Assembly (NCBI GenBank): GCA_947184155.2
Contig: CAMXCT020002664.1
Location: 1-64,000 of the forward strand
Direction: 5' to 3'
Source: Cladocopium goreaui
Taxonomy: Eukaryota; Sar; Dinophyceae; Suessiales; Symbiodiniaceae
Length of the DNA stretch: 64,000 nucleotides
The notes under the pieces were generated by a model. That model saw nothing but the letters and a program-made list of their open reading frames with translations. It did not search any database and was not told where the DNA came from. The translations under genes and the position numbers were made by a program. Shown in pieces: positions 1 through 11,658 of the stretch (position 1 is its first letter; every line of letters starts with the position of its first letter).

Positions 1-860
1 ACGAAGGTACGGTTATTTGTTGTTCTATAATTCTGTTTTCCTCGGAAGGTGTGAAAAAAAAACGTATCTGAATTTACTCCTAATTTTTTTCGTCGTTTTA
101 TAATTCTTGTCGGAGCGCTGCTGTTCTATAATTTTGTTTTCCCCCATTTTTCTCACATTTCCCATTTTCGTTCTATAATTAATGTTTCCCGGGCCCCGTT
201 CTATAATTAATTTTTCCGTTCGAAAAATTAATTATAGAACGGAATAATTAAGTATAGAATTATAGAACCTTTTCCGGAGTCCCAGAAATCCTACAAAATC
301 ACCATGAAATCTAAGAAAATCACCGTGAAATCCCATAAAATCACCGTGAAATCCCATAAAATCACCATGAAATCCCATAATATCACTATGAAATCCCACA
401 AAAACAATATGAAATCTCAGAAAATCACCATGAAATCCCATAAAATGACCATGAAATCGCAGAAAATCACCATGAAATCTAAGAAAATCACCTGGTAAAT
501 GTGGAAAAATGGGGGAAAACAGAATTATAGAACGGAAGTTAAGGAGTACGAAGGTACGGTTATTTACCGTACCCTGTTGTTCTATAATTTTGTTTTCCTC
601 GGAAAGTATGAAAAAAACGTATCTGAATTTACTCATTAAATCTTCATTTTATAGATTGTATATGTACAAATATGCAGTAAATATCAAGTCAGCGCCAGAA
701 ATTATAGAACGGGGAAATTTAATTATAGAACGGGAAAATTTAATGATAGAACGGATCCCCGTTCTATAATTAAATTTCCCGACTCCGCGCGGAATGGGAA
801 CCCGGAGGAGTACAAAGGTACGGTATTTTACCGTACTTTTGTACTCCTGGCTCCGTTCCA
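1..860. repeat. AT-rich palindrome cluster with direct repeats
   Basis: The motif TTCTATAATT and its complement recur more than ten times. An 86-base segment at the window start returns at 548-637 as a direct repeat with small differences. Three long palindromes stand out: 196-242 (perfect 21-base arms), 712-780 (perfect 23-base arms, 23-base spacer) and 806-848 (20-base arms, one mismatch, TTT centre). No protein-coding gene is supported; ORFs here are made of repeat units. The arrangement looks like nested inverted-repeat (foldback or MITE-type) elements. The left boundary lies outside the window. Confidence 0.8.
295..492. repeat. 21-bp tandem repeat, about nine units
   Basis: Unit near AAAATCACCATGAAATCYMAW repeated nine times plus a partial unit, with scattered substitutions. 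Because 21 is a multiple of three, both strands stay open and give heptad-like peptides, but composition is that of a minisatellite, so I do not call a gene. Confidence 0.85.
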
Positions 861-3552
861 CAATTCTGGCACCACCTGAAAAGGGTTGTTTGGCATGAAA
901 TACCTAATGTTTAGAACATTTTGGAACAAATTCACACAGAACAATCTTTTAAATTTGGACATGGTCCCACCCATGCTTGACCTTACACTGGAAGGTTGCA
1001 ACATATAAATATAAGCCAACCGACTGCTGGAGAGAACGATTGTTGAAACGGTTTCCTTGTGGACATGGCCAACATCAAGGCCGCAGTACATGTATGTATA
1101 TACATGTTTCGTTTTTCTTCAAGCATGAAACGACGCAAAACACATCCTTTAGGCCCTTGGATTTCAAAACATACGGATGATTTTGCGGATTTGTTTGCGA
1201 TGTGATGTGGTCGAAGTCCGTGGTTTACATTTGGACATAGTGAATTTGAAATGTTCTTGCACCAAAAGCGTCCCAACCTTTTCTGCGCCTCAAGTGGAAC
1301 CACCAAAGAGCAGGCACGATTCGACGTCACACTTGAGATTTCATATTTGCCCCAAGCTTTATGCGAACCAAAATGTTTGACAACACTCGCTTGCCTGTTT
1401 GCAAGGGAATGACAATGAACCTCGCAAACGAAGCAGCCAACCCACAGGTTGTCGTATTGAAACGCGCAAAGCGAATTATTTTTTATAAATTTTCCCCCCG
1501 GTTATTATATATATATATACACACATTTTTTGTTTTTGTGGTTCCTGTTTTTTCTGTTAAAGGTTTTTAGTTGTTATATTTTTCTGTTTTTTTTATTTAT
1601 TTGGATAGGGTTTCTTGGTTTGTTGGCTCGTGGTTTCTGTGATTTGGCTGGTTTGTTGTAATGTCGATCGTTTTCTTGAATTTCACTTTTTGCGGGTTCG
1701 CTACCAGAGCTGTAGACTAAAGCATGTTGCTAATAAAGTGGAAACACAACATAAAATAAACACGTTAAAATATGGAAAACATTGATAGGAAAACACAACA
1801 AGAGGAACAACAAACCGAGAATGATCATGAAAAAACATCACAACAGAAGGAAAAACAGTGCCAACAACAGACAGCTTTGAAGTTGTTCCTTTTTGAGGGT
1901 ATATTTTTCTACCTTTTTACAAATCGTTTCTGATGCGTCACAAAGTCAACTTGTTGTGTTCCCAGCATGCACCTGCAACGGCATCAACACAAAACAACAA
2001 CAAATAGCGCACAAATGCGGTTTTCTTGCGGTTTAAACGTGGTGACCTTGTCATTTTCGTTTTCTTTGGTTCGTCATGGTTTTTTGGTTGGTTGCAAAGG
2101 TATGTTGAATCAGGGAATTGAACAACCAAATGAATCTGAATGCACATTTTGGTGGCAAAACAAGCCCAGCATGAAACAACAAAAAATCAGCTAAAACGTG
2201 GGAAACATTAGCAAAAACCTAGCATCAAATAGCAAACATGAACAAAAGTTGTATCCAATGACGTATATAACAGACATTAAGCAGACGGCCAGTTCCAGTT
2301 TCAAAATTCCGATGGCAAGAGCAGCAATCAGAGTTTCATGTATGAAAATGCTAGGAAGACGAATGTGCGCGCCAAAAACTGGTCCATCAGGCGAACAAAT
2401 CTAATACTGAAATGTCGCAATCATTCTGCACATTATGAACCGCCAACCCCAAATGCACGCAGTAAATTTATAGTCCACAATGCCGGACATACAGTGGGGA
2501 TGAACTATTGTGCTTCCAAAACTGTGGAGACATGCCCGGCTGGAACTCAGAATCACTTGTTGTTTTTACAGTGTGGGAGGTAAATACGCGAAACTTCCAG
2601 CGCTGTAACCGGCCCGTGCAGTTCTCAGCGTTGCAAACTTTGCAGGAAAAAATTGGCAACACAAAGGCGCGAAGAAACAATTTAAATTTCAATGTCCTAA
2701 AACACTCCCTTGATATGAAAAAAAAACCGCCCGTGATGTATGTCCTCGGGGATATGATTAATGGTGTTCAAGCGTATTTTGTGCCAATTGTAAAAGGCAA
2801 TTCCTTTTCAGAACGCATTTCGTGGTGATTGATGTCAGCCATAGGCGCTCGAATCTTACAGATTTATATATTATTTCAACGGAACCCGCAGGGTTTGCCA
2901 TGGTTTCTGCCGAAACGAAATCCAGGCGGAGACAGCCTACGAAAAACAAAACAACTCAAACAAATTCGCCACAATGGTCTGCCCGGCACGGAACCAAAAA
3001 ACCGAACAATATTGACAAAAAAAATGTCTGCTCGAACCTTGCTCGTTTGGCCGGACAAGAACCGTCTCGAGATGACGCGAACAGCATTGTGTGGATCCAT
3101 ATACGCCGGGCAGGCTTAACGTAGCACCGGAGGACAAAAAACCAAGATATTAACATAGCCCCCGTTCATCGAAGACTCCTGGGGAAGTCATATATACTGG
3201 ATGATGCTGAAAGCTGCCAACATCCTATCCAACTCACCTTAACCTGACACCTGGGCAGGCTTTTCCAGACCACATAAATTAAACATGAACAATCCAAAAA
3301 AAAAAAAACCTGATTTCACATTACCATGGCCTAAAAAAAACAAACGGTGAGAGTGTCCCACAGGTTCCATGTTAAAGTGCCGCGCCATTTTTTTTCCCCG
3401 TACTCCCCTTTCCGGGTTTTGCGAAACATCTTCTACGATCCACTCAGCCGAAGACACACCCTTGACTTTAACATGAAACATGTAATGCTATTCCAGGTTA
3501 AACTTGAGCAGTGAAACACAAAAAGACTGTAAACTAGAGCAATTTTAACGTG
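861..3552. other. No recognisable gene; low-complexity and unique DNA
   Basis: Only short ORFs without recognisable domains are present on either strand. There is a (TA)n/(CA)n run near 1505-1526 and an A-rich stretch near 3295-3345. I see no RNA gene or mobile-element signature. Confidence 0.6.
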
Positions 3553-4199
3553 GAACGTTAACATGCCCTATCCCACCCCAACCCCAGGGTTGCGTAGCAT
3601 CCACAACGCATGCAAGTTACATGAAACGTCAACATGCCCCACCCCGCCCCAACCCCAGGATTGCGTAGCATCCACAACGCATGCAACTTATGGAACGTTA
3701 ACATGCCCAACCCCGCCCCAACCCCGGGATTGCGTAGCAGCCACAGAGCATGCAAATTACATGGAACGTTAACATGCCCAACCCTGCCCCAACCCCAGGA
3801 TTGCGTAGCATCCACAGCGCATACAAATTACATGGAACGTTAACATGCCCCACTCCACCCCAAACCCAGGGTTGCGTAGTATCCACAACGCATGCAACTT
3901 ACATGAAACGTTAACATGCCCCACCCCGCCCCAACCCCAGGATTGCGTAGCATCCACAGCGCATGCAAATTACATGGAACGTTAACATGCCCCACTCTAC
4001 CCCAAACCCAGGGTTGCGTAGTATCCACAACGCATGCAACTTACATGAAACGTTAACATGCCCCACCCCGCCCCAACCCCAGGATTGCGTAGCATCCACA
4101 GCGCATGCAAATTACATGGAACGTTAACATGCCCCACCCCACCCCAAACCCAGGGTTGCGTAGCATCCACAACGCATGCAACTTACATGAAACGTTAAC
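3553..4199. repeat. 71-bp satellite, nine units, with dimer structure
   Basis: The core ACGTTAACATGCCC recurs at 71-base steps: 3553, 3625, 3696, 3767, 3838, 3909, 3980, 4051, 4122, with a terminal half motif at 4193. Each unit has a C-rich block (CCCCACCCCGCCCCAACCCC) and the word GCATCCACAACGCATGCA. From 3838 onward two variants alternate: one with GTAGTATCC/ACAACGCATGCAACTTACATGAAAC, the other with GTAGCATCC/ACAGCGCATGCAAATT. This gives a 142-bp higher-order repeat. All ORFs here are read through the satellite and are not genes. Confidence 0.93.
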
Positions 4200-5282
4200 T
4201 TCGCGTCGTCTGGGGAAACATGGATTGCCTGTTTGTGAACCTCGCTCATCCTTCCCGAAGGATGAGAAAGGCCAAACTTTGAGCACAAAAAAGGGTGCTG
4301 CAGGTAGGATATGTTAAAGTTACTTAATGACGACCTGTTTGCCTCTTTCAATTCCCCATGAATTCATACTGTTCAATGGCCAAAATTCGAAAAGTGCTAT
4401 GTTAATTTAAATTTCCTTCCAAAACCTTAAGGTTCTTGGGGATTCCTGGGGAACGACTGAAAAAAAATGAGAACAACAAAAGCAAAATCAGACTTGTCTT
4501 TCCTCCTTATTTCATGTTAACGAAGTACCTGAGACAGTGTTTTTTTGGTATGTTAACATGGTCCGTGATTTTTTTTGGGTTTTTTTTAGTTACGTTAAAG
4601 TTACCCGGCGTAATATGTTTTTTTTATATTTGTGGTGCTTCAGGTTACGCTGCGTTTTGAAAGACATTGTTCAACAAACAAGATTCTTGAAAACAGGGCT
4701 GTAATTTAAGATCATGGCGCCAAGTGGCATCAACACGCTTGACTTTAAAGATTTCGGCTCTTCTGTATTTCTGAAGGGTTGAGGAAGGCAACCCACTCAA
4801 ATTTAGGAACTCACGCGTTCAGAAAAAAAAATTAAAGGGGTGTGCGGTGTCGGGTGTTTTTTTTCTCCCCTCCCCTCAGTTTGCATTTGCTCCAGATTCG
4901 ATTTGAAATTAGCATTCACTCCGTCGCCAACATTTGTAAACAACATACGTTCATCATCATCATCATCACAAGCATGTAATGCGCCAGCGCATGCATTAAA
5001 ATTTCCTCCGCAAACGTCAGTCTTGGGCACGTTTGGTCGGCTACTACGCCTTGCGCCAAGGCTCCAAGCGTTGGCACAGGTCATTTTGCAGACCAGGGAA
5101 TACTGAAACACGTCACAATCAGCACAACTGATACGGGTGAACGCACTATTCACTTCTGGAGTCCGTGTCCCATCGTGTTCAGCACACGGTTCAACCAAGG
5201 TTTCTCAGTACTGGCACGTGCATGTTCCATTCCATTGCGCCTCACGGGATGTCTGTTCAATGACGATTGCAACGTTTGTGGC
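4200..5282. other. No recognisable gene
   Basis: I see short T-rich stretches (4555-4630), a poly-Asp/Ser-type ATC microsatellite near 4952-4970 and unique sequence. No domain is recognisable in any frame. Confidence 0.55.
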
Positions 5283-5470
5283 TTTGTTCGAACAACAACA
5301 ATATGAACAACAACAATAACAACAACAATAACAACAACAACAACATCATCAACAACATGAACAATATTGTCAATATCGACAATATGAACAATATTATCAA
5401 TATGGATTATATGAATAATATAGAAAAGATGAACAATAAATATGAACAACATCAAGAATCAACAATATCA
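5283..5470. repeat. AAC/AAT-type microsatellite
   Basis: Imperfect (AAC)n with AAT and ATC interruptions gives poly-Asn reading frames on the plus strand and Val/Ile-rich frames on the minus strand. A shorter (AAC)n tract resumes just after the inverted-repeat element, at 5611-5640, so the element appears to have inserted into the microsatellite. Confidence 0.85.
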
Positions 5471-5476
5471 ACACTA

Positions 5477-5606
5477 ATGTCAACCCTGGATTAATAAACC
5501 CCTAGGCTGTTTAATTGGGGGAATACCATTTAAGTATCAGATTATGACTATTGGAGGAGTACCCCCCAAATTAATAAACCATGGTTGATTAATCCGGGGT
5601 TGACAT
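5477..5606. mobile_element. MITE-like element with TA target duplication
   Basis: About 130 bp with terminal inverted repeats starting ATGTCAACCCTGGATTAAT on the left and, read in reverse, ATGTCAACCCCGGATTAAT on the right. The similarity extends inward to a GGGGG block on each side. The element is flanked by TA on both sides (5475-5476 and 5607-5608), as expected for Tc1/mariner-type insertion. It lies inside an AAC microsatellite. It has no coding capacity, so it would be non-autonomous. Confidence 0.8.
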
Positions 5607-5640
5607 TACCAAAAATATCAACAACAACAACAACAACATT

Positions 5641-6339
5641 CAAATTTTAAGTCGGATGGGGGACCCAGCCACGGCACGCAAAAATTAGACATGTGTGCGA
5701 AACATGGGTGGAACTCGCAAAGTATAATCTCGCCGACTTCTGTTTCTGCAAATGTGGATTCATAGCGTGATTTCGCTGTAGGACTTGGAATAGATCATCG
5801 ATGTGTGCATTGGATTTTGTGGCTGGCATTATCTCGATTTAAACGACCGGTGCCCCAAACCTTGAAACACGGGAAACCGAACTTGGATGGAAACAATGAA
5901 TTTCGTCCTTTTCAACCCTGTTTACGGCAATTGGTTTGAGAACATCGACAAGTTGATTTTCACATGTTGGACCTTTTTTGGGTTACCTCCAGGAAGCGCC
6001 ATGGACACTGAACCTTCCGTCACCATTACTTGTCACCTGGAGGCATCGTCCAGGGGTAGCACCAGCAATCATGTGCACCAAAATTCGTTTGTGTGCTTCA
6101 CCGACTCTTTGATGATGATAATGGTGCTGATGTTAGTGAGCCTTCGTTTCCTGTGTTTTTCTCACAAGAGCTGATGTCCTCAGGCAAACTCAATTTTGGG
6201 ATGGTTTGGTTAAAGTCGAAAAAGGCCGGAAATGGATGCGGTCTAGTTGCTCCACTTCGAGTTTTTACAGCCGTCATTGGGTTTCTTCAATTCCACGGGG
6301 GTTTTCCAAACAGTTGACGCAAAACAATTTTCAAAATGT
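5641..6339. other. No recognisable gene
   Basis: Short ORFs only. Some of this may be the decayed upstream part of the LINE that begins to be recognisable at 6340, but I see no endonuclease motif. Confidence 0.5.
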
Positions 6340-6717
6340 TTGCGAACAGGGCCGGGGGGAACCCAGATAAGTGATTACCGACCCATTGCGAATGTCAGGC
6401 TGTTCAAAAAACGTTTGTTTTTGCTGGTTGCCGTGCTGAAAAATTGGGTGCAAAGTTAATATTCGACAAGAAGTTGAAAACAGATAAACCGTTGTGGATG
6501 GCCAGTTGATTTATCCAAAGCATTTGATGAATTTAAGTGGAAGGCTTTGTGGGCAGCATTGCGTGGCCAGTGTATTTCAAATCATTTGGTTTGCTAAATT
6601 TAGTTATTACAAAACATTCACCGTGGCCAAACCGTTTGGGCAGAATCAACATTAGACCCCAACCAAATATTTTACAGTAAGACAGGCGTGAGGCAAGGGT
6701 GTGACTTGACAATAACA
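6340..6717 (+). pseudogene. LINE (non-LTR) reverse transcriptase remnant
   Basis: All recognisable pieces lie in one frame, interrupted by stop codons. DYRPIANVRLF (about 6371-6405) is the block just before the catalytic core of LINE reverse transcriptases. VDLSKAFDEFKWKALWAALR (6505-6564) is motif A with its catalytic Asp. GVRQGCDL (6685-6708) is motif B. I find no Y/FxDD motif C downstream, so the copy is truncated or eroded after motif B. In a working element this enzyme would copy its RNA at a nicked target site. Stops and missing parts make this copy inactive. Confidence 0.8.
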
Positions 6718-7518
6718 TTCGTCACCTAGGCAGTGATTTACAGGACGGCGATCCACATGGTTGTGGATTTTGTCTAATGAGAAAGGCGAATGAAGCACTG
6801 CAACTGACAAACGTGATAGTGGAGTGTTTTGCGGTAGGTTTGTATTTACTTGAACGCTTGGAGAACGAAAGTGTTTCCCACCGAAAGTAACTCACCACAA
6901 TTTTGGATTACACTTGTATTTTTGAAAAACGGTGCAAGAGGTAATTTTTTGCACAGAGACCGAATACCGTGCCACCATTGACGGGGCCGATGTCTTCACC
7001 CGAATCGAAAGGGCAGATGGTTTTCCCCAATCCAGCCGGCCAGGAATGAACTACCACGACGAAACGCAAACTAACCACGTCATTAAGAAACGCAATGCAA
7101 CTGCCCAATCTCTCCATTGAGGAGGGTTGTTCCAATGAGTGACGCGATGATGATCAATATGCTGATATTACACCACGCCAATCTGCAAAGCAGCGACTGA
7201 AAACACACTCACTTTGCCTAGATATCAGGCATTGTCACATGCTGTTCATGTGAATCCAAAAGCTAATGCAAATGTTCAAGACTTCTCGATTTGTGCTGTG
7301 TCATCCTGATGCAGGTGGCCATGCAAACATGTGAGTACAATTGGAATTTCTTTGCACTCCTCCTTGGCTCTCTTGAGTTTTAACTGAGGGAGCTATCTGA
7401 AGAAATCGGCATCGCCACTGCATGTTTCCAGACACGCAAGGTTTCTTTGAAACTTTTGGTTTCCACGACAGGCATTATAGGGAGTTGCCTGTATTCCCTT
7501 TGAGAATTTTGAAAGCAC
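6718..7518. other. No recognisable gene
   Basis: Probably partly eroded LINE tail at the left. No motif could be identified and all ORFs are short. Confidence 0.5.
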
Positions 7519-9477
7519 TCAAATTGAATTCCTGTAGCTCATTGCATAGTCCATATATTGATCTGCTAACATCCCATTTCCTCGATGTCGAACACGTCTG
7601 GACAGGCTTTCCATGCGATCAGCCATGCGGTGGAAGGTCTCACGCATGACGTCTCGATCCCTCAAATCCTGGGTCTGTAATCGATCCAGCAAGATCAGAA
7701 TTGTATGTTGAAGCTCTGCAGCATCTTCCCAGGCTTCAGACGTCAAAGCCTGGTCCAATTCCGTCCGTAGGTCATCGATTGTCACCTCAAGTTCTCCACG
7801 ACGTGTAGTGATGTCTCGATTTGGGTTCAGCATGCTGTTGTCCACCTCCATGTCCATAGTGGGGTTTGAACTTTCGGCCTTCTCTGCATTCACCTCGTTG
7901 TTGGGTCTGCTGCTGCTAGCTGTTGCTGCTGCCGCATTTGAACTGGCAGCAGTTACTTCTGGTTCAACTGGAGGATCTGTATCTTCCCCATGGGTGTAAC
8001 CTCTGGACTGCGTTCTGATTGTCCTGAGGTACTGGCTTGCACCCATAGTTGTCCTTGCAACCAAATTGCCACGTTCCTGGGTGTACATGTGGCGTCTTTG
8101 GGCTGCTGTCAACTCGTGGGCTCGAACGTATCCGCCCAATTCAACCAAACCATAGTGCAGACCATCTTGGCGATCGCTTACAGCTTCCATGTCTGTTTCC
8201 TGTTGTGCAATTTGGGTCGTCAGCATGGCACAGCGCTGACTCACATCATCCAACTGCAAACGCAAACCATTGACCTCATTTCGAAGTTGTGGCACTGCAA
8301 CCATGTGTTCACCGATCGTTGTGTCGGCTTCTGCAACTTGAACAGAGAGATGGTAGAGATCGTGAAGTAGCCTCTTCACGTAGCGGCGCACCACAAAACA
8401 TCCAATTGCAAATGCAATCAAGATGAAAACCAAAAGCATCACACCAATCTTGAACCACCACTTTTCAGTTGAAGGAGAAGAGTCTGCCAAGCATACTGGC
8501 TGACCCATCGCGCCTGCTGGCCCAAGGCCCATTGTTGCAATTGCCCTGGCAACCATCTTTGCCAGCTGAACCATGTCACGTCCACCAGCGCGTTGTGAAG
8601 TTTCTTGAAACTCCTCCTGCCCCACACGCTCATCTCCAAACCTCAGAAAATCACCAAGTTGGTGGAGTAGCAAACGCAATCTCTTTGAGCTGAGCACCTT
8701 GGTGCCTGCGTCAGCCACATTCCAGACTGTGGAGATCTGGGACAGGACGATTGCTTTCTCTTGGACCAAGTTCTGAATCCAAAGGATCTTTGCGCTGAGG
8801 TGTTTGATTTTGCCGACTCCTTGTCTGGCAGCAAGTTGCCGTGCGCTACTGCTGTCTGTCAGCAGGTAGTGTTCAATGGTGGCCCTTGTAACAAACTCTG
8901 CACAACGTCGAAGAAACAAGCCATCAGCCAACGTAGAAACCATTCCATGGAGTTCACTCTCACAGGAAGAGTGGCTAATGACTCTTTGAGTGCGGCTGGA
9001 TCCAAACATGTAGGCACCGCACAAAAGATGCATGCCAGCTGATGTTGATCGACGGTGGCGCTTGTCACCTGACCAATCACTGTCACTGAAGCTTTCAAGA
9101 ATCCAAAACTTGTCGTTGGATTGCTTCCATCGTCCACTGCCACCAACAGGTTGTTCAAGCACCACTGCATAGTCCTGGGTAGATTTCAAATATCCAACCA
9201 GCTTCTTCAAACTCTGCAGTGATCCAATGGTTGGCTTGCTCATTCTAGAAGCCAACTCCTTGACAGGAAAGACAATGTCGGGTCGATCTCTTGAGAGGTA
9301 TAGGCAGACTCCAACTGCCATTCTGTAAAAGCTTGCATCACCCCCTGAGAGCTCCTTTGTTGTATCTTCACGTTGTAAACTTGCATCTCCAGGCATGGAT
9401 TGTAAACGCACATGTCCTAGCTTGGCTTCCACCTTCTGAACCAAAGCCTCAATGTTTGTACCAGGGATCAAAGCGTT
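7519..9477 (-). pseudogene. Copia Pol C-terminal fragment: RT end, RNase H, TM and coiled-coil tail
   Basis: A 650-residue open frame without a proper N terminus. It starts in the RT thumb/connection (GDASFYRMAVGVCLYLSRDR, then VKELASRMSKPT), typical of Ty1/copia Pol. RNase H follows: FSDSDWSGDKRHRRSTSAG (first Asp), SHSSCESELHGM (Glu), LLTDSSSARQLAARQG (Asp), WNVADAGTKVLSSKRL. After RNase H comes an unusual tail: a strongly hydrophobic helix (WWFKIGVMLLVFILIAFAIG, about residues 335-355), then predicted coiled coils rich in Glu/Gln/Leu, a Ser/Ala-rich linker, and a final charged helix. Upstream gag, protease, integrase and most of RT are missing. It abuts a truncated LTR of a different copia family at 9478. 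Confidence 0.9.
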
Positions 9478-10092
9478 AGCATCTTTCTGCCAACTTCACA
9501 AAAGCGATCAAAAACACATGTCCTCACAAAAAGTCTTTACATCAAGACATGGTTTGTTTGTTTAAATAAGTTTGAGTGTTTGAAAACTGTTGAAACATTT
9601 CAAGCGCCAAAACATGTTCTATGATGTCTCCCTCAGATCTTTTAGCAACTCCAGTTCTGAATGCCTTTCAGAACGTTGCTCTCGCTATCATCATTGAGAG
9701 ACAAAACAAACTAAACTTCTCCGATCAATGTCAAACAAAGTTCCTTCTTCCGAAGTCACAAAATGAATTCTACGATCTTCTCACGATTCCTTCGTGCACT
9801 TCACCGGCGAAAACTAAAGCAAAAGATATGGAAAATATATTGATTTTCCATGTCACTATACAAATTCAAATCCTCACTGTGTTCTCAGTGCAATCAAAGT
9901 ACTCAAAGAAGACGAAAAGCATATTGTTGTTGGGTTTCGTCATCTCCAATAAAACGTGCAGAAGATGAGACGTGCAAATACGATGTCAACCATCACGGTT
10001 GATCTCACCATCAAGGTGAAAAACAAATTCACTTCCTCCAATGCAGAAAATATCCAATGGATTCATCTCACCACAGATGTCAAATTTTCACA
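9478..10092 (-). mobile_element. Truncated solo LTR of copia family 1
   Basis: Read on the minus strand this matches the 3' LTR at 56410-57257 with many substitutions. It starts at the same TGTGAAAATTT terminus (10092) and covers roughly the first three quarters of the LTR. The match stops at ...GCAGAAAGATGCT (9478), where the unrelated copia fragment begins. No matching internal region or second LTR is present nearby, so it is an old, 3'-truncated copy. Confidence 0.88.
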
Positions 10093-10713
10093 TGGACAGA
10101 TCGTAGTTTGTAGTTTTGATTTGAAGCACAAACGGAAGGGGGAAGGGAAAACACACCCCGGGAACACAACGGGATAGAAACAAGACAGCGGGGTAGAAAC
10201 AACGTGGTGGGCATATACGTGCATATACGTGCATATAACCGGGTTTGCGCATGTACTAGGGAGGCCCAAATGAACGCGACCAAAATATGAGCTGTTTTGA
10301 AGGGCTAGAAATGGGCCTCAACTTAGAGGTACTGAGGCGTGAGGTGGACGCGCTGTAAAGGCGGATTGGCAGCAGCAGCAATTTTCAACACTTGTGTCTT
10401 TCTGGGTTCTGCTGTAGAATACTGTGCGCAGGAATGTCCATGCAGACCGCATAAGTCAAAGATGTTGGAGGAGAACCAGCGCAAAAAATTGTGGTACGGC
10501 GCCCACGCCCTTCACAGGCCACCCTAAAGCCCTAAGACCTTTACTATTGGGTGACACGTTTTCATTGCTAAGAATCCGGGTGAAATTTGAAGCTATTTTC
10601 ATCGCTTTATTTCCCTGAACCTCTTTTTGTTTCCCAGAGTTCTTGACCCTGAACGTCTTTTTGTTTCCGGGGTTGAGCCCAGCAGAATTAATGAACAAGG
10701 TCTTCCTAAAGCC
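10093..10713. other. No gene; short GCATATACGT repeat
   Basis: Near 10209-10238 the word GCATATACGT occurs three times in tandem. The rest is unique, with only short ORFs lacking recognisable domains. Confidence 0.5.
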
Positions 10714-11658
10714 ATGTTTTTGAGAGAGGTAACATTAAACCAGGAAGCTGTTCATAATTAGCCACTTTTGGAACTCATGGGAGTGTACGGGGCCACCCCG
10801 TTTGGGAAGCTGCAATGTTTTTGAGAGAGGTAACATTAAACCAGGAAGTTGTTCATAATTAGCCACTTTTGGAACTCATGGGAGTGTACGGGGCCACCCC
10901 GTTTGAGAAGCTACGGGTGTACAACGCTATCGGGCATAGATAAACCCTCTTCTCCCGCTAGTTAATAACTTTGTAAGTCCCAAACGGGGTGGCCCACGGT
11001 CCTTCCGCCCGCTAATAGTATTCTGATGGCACTGTGTTCCACGTTGGTTGTCCTCCCGCCCGCTAATAATATTCTGATGGCATTGCGTTCGACTGTCGTC
11101 GTCCCTCCGCCCGCTAATAGTATTCTGATTGCATTGTGTTCCACTTGGGTGGTCCTCCCGCCCGCTAATGGTATTCTGATGGCACTGTGTTCCACGTTGG
11201 TGGTCCTCCCGCCCGCTAATAGTATTCTGATGACTGGTGTTGGCATTGCGCACCCGCCAATAGTATTCTGATGGCACTGTGTTCCACGTTGGTGGTCCTC
11301 CCGCCCACTAATAGTATTCTGATGACTGGTGTTGGGTTGCCACCCGCCAATAGTATTCTGATGGCACTGTGTTCCCGCGGTCCTCCCGCCCGCTAATAGT
11401 ATTCTGATGATTGGTGTCGGCTTGCGCGCCCGCCAATGGTATTCTGATGGCACTGTGTTCGACTTTGGTGGTCCTCCTGCCCGCTAATAATACTCTGATG
11501 ATTGGTGTCGGCATTGCGCGTCCGCCAATAGTATTCTGATGGCACTGTGTTCGACATTGGTGGTCCTCCTGCCCCCGAATAGTATTTTGATGGCATAGTT
11601 CCAAAAGTTGCTGCTAATTAAGAAAAGCTTTCTTGTTTAATGTTACTTCTCTGCAAAA
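10714..11658. mobile_element. Inverted-repeat element carrying 51-bp tandem repeats
   Basis: The left end (TTTTGAGAGAGGTAACATTAAAC...) and, read in reverse, the right end (TTTTGCAGAGAAGTAACATTAAAC...) form imperfect terminal inverted repeats of about 32 bp. The left end is duplicated with a 101-bp step (10714 and 10815). Between them, about 10985-11590, lies an array built on CCCGCTAATAGTATTCTGATG with two spacer types, one near 51 bp and one shorter. GGGGCCACCCCGTTTG (about 10789 and 10890) reappears inverted at about 10981. No coding potential is evident: a non-autonomous foldback-like element is the best reading. Confidence 0.7.

Noticed and set aside
3553-4199. Regular repeats as a possible CRISPR array
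   Set aside because: The whole 71-bp unit is repeated with no unique spacers, in a eukaryotic setting.
5267-5494. Poly-asparagine protein
   Set aside because: It is only the reading of an AAC microsatellite.
7519-9471. Host membrane protein with coiled coil
   Set aside because: The N-terminal third is unmistakable copia RT/RNase H in the same frame.
10962-11604. Minus-strand ORFs with repeated SEYYWR/ISGREDH peptides
   Set aside because: They are translations of the 51-bp repeat array.
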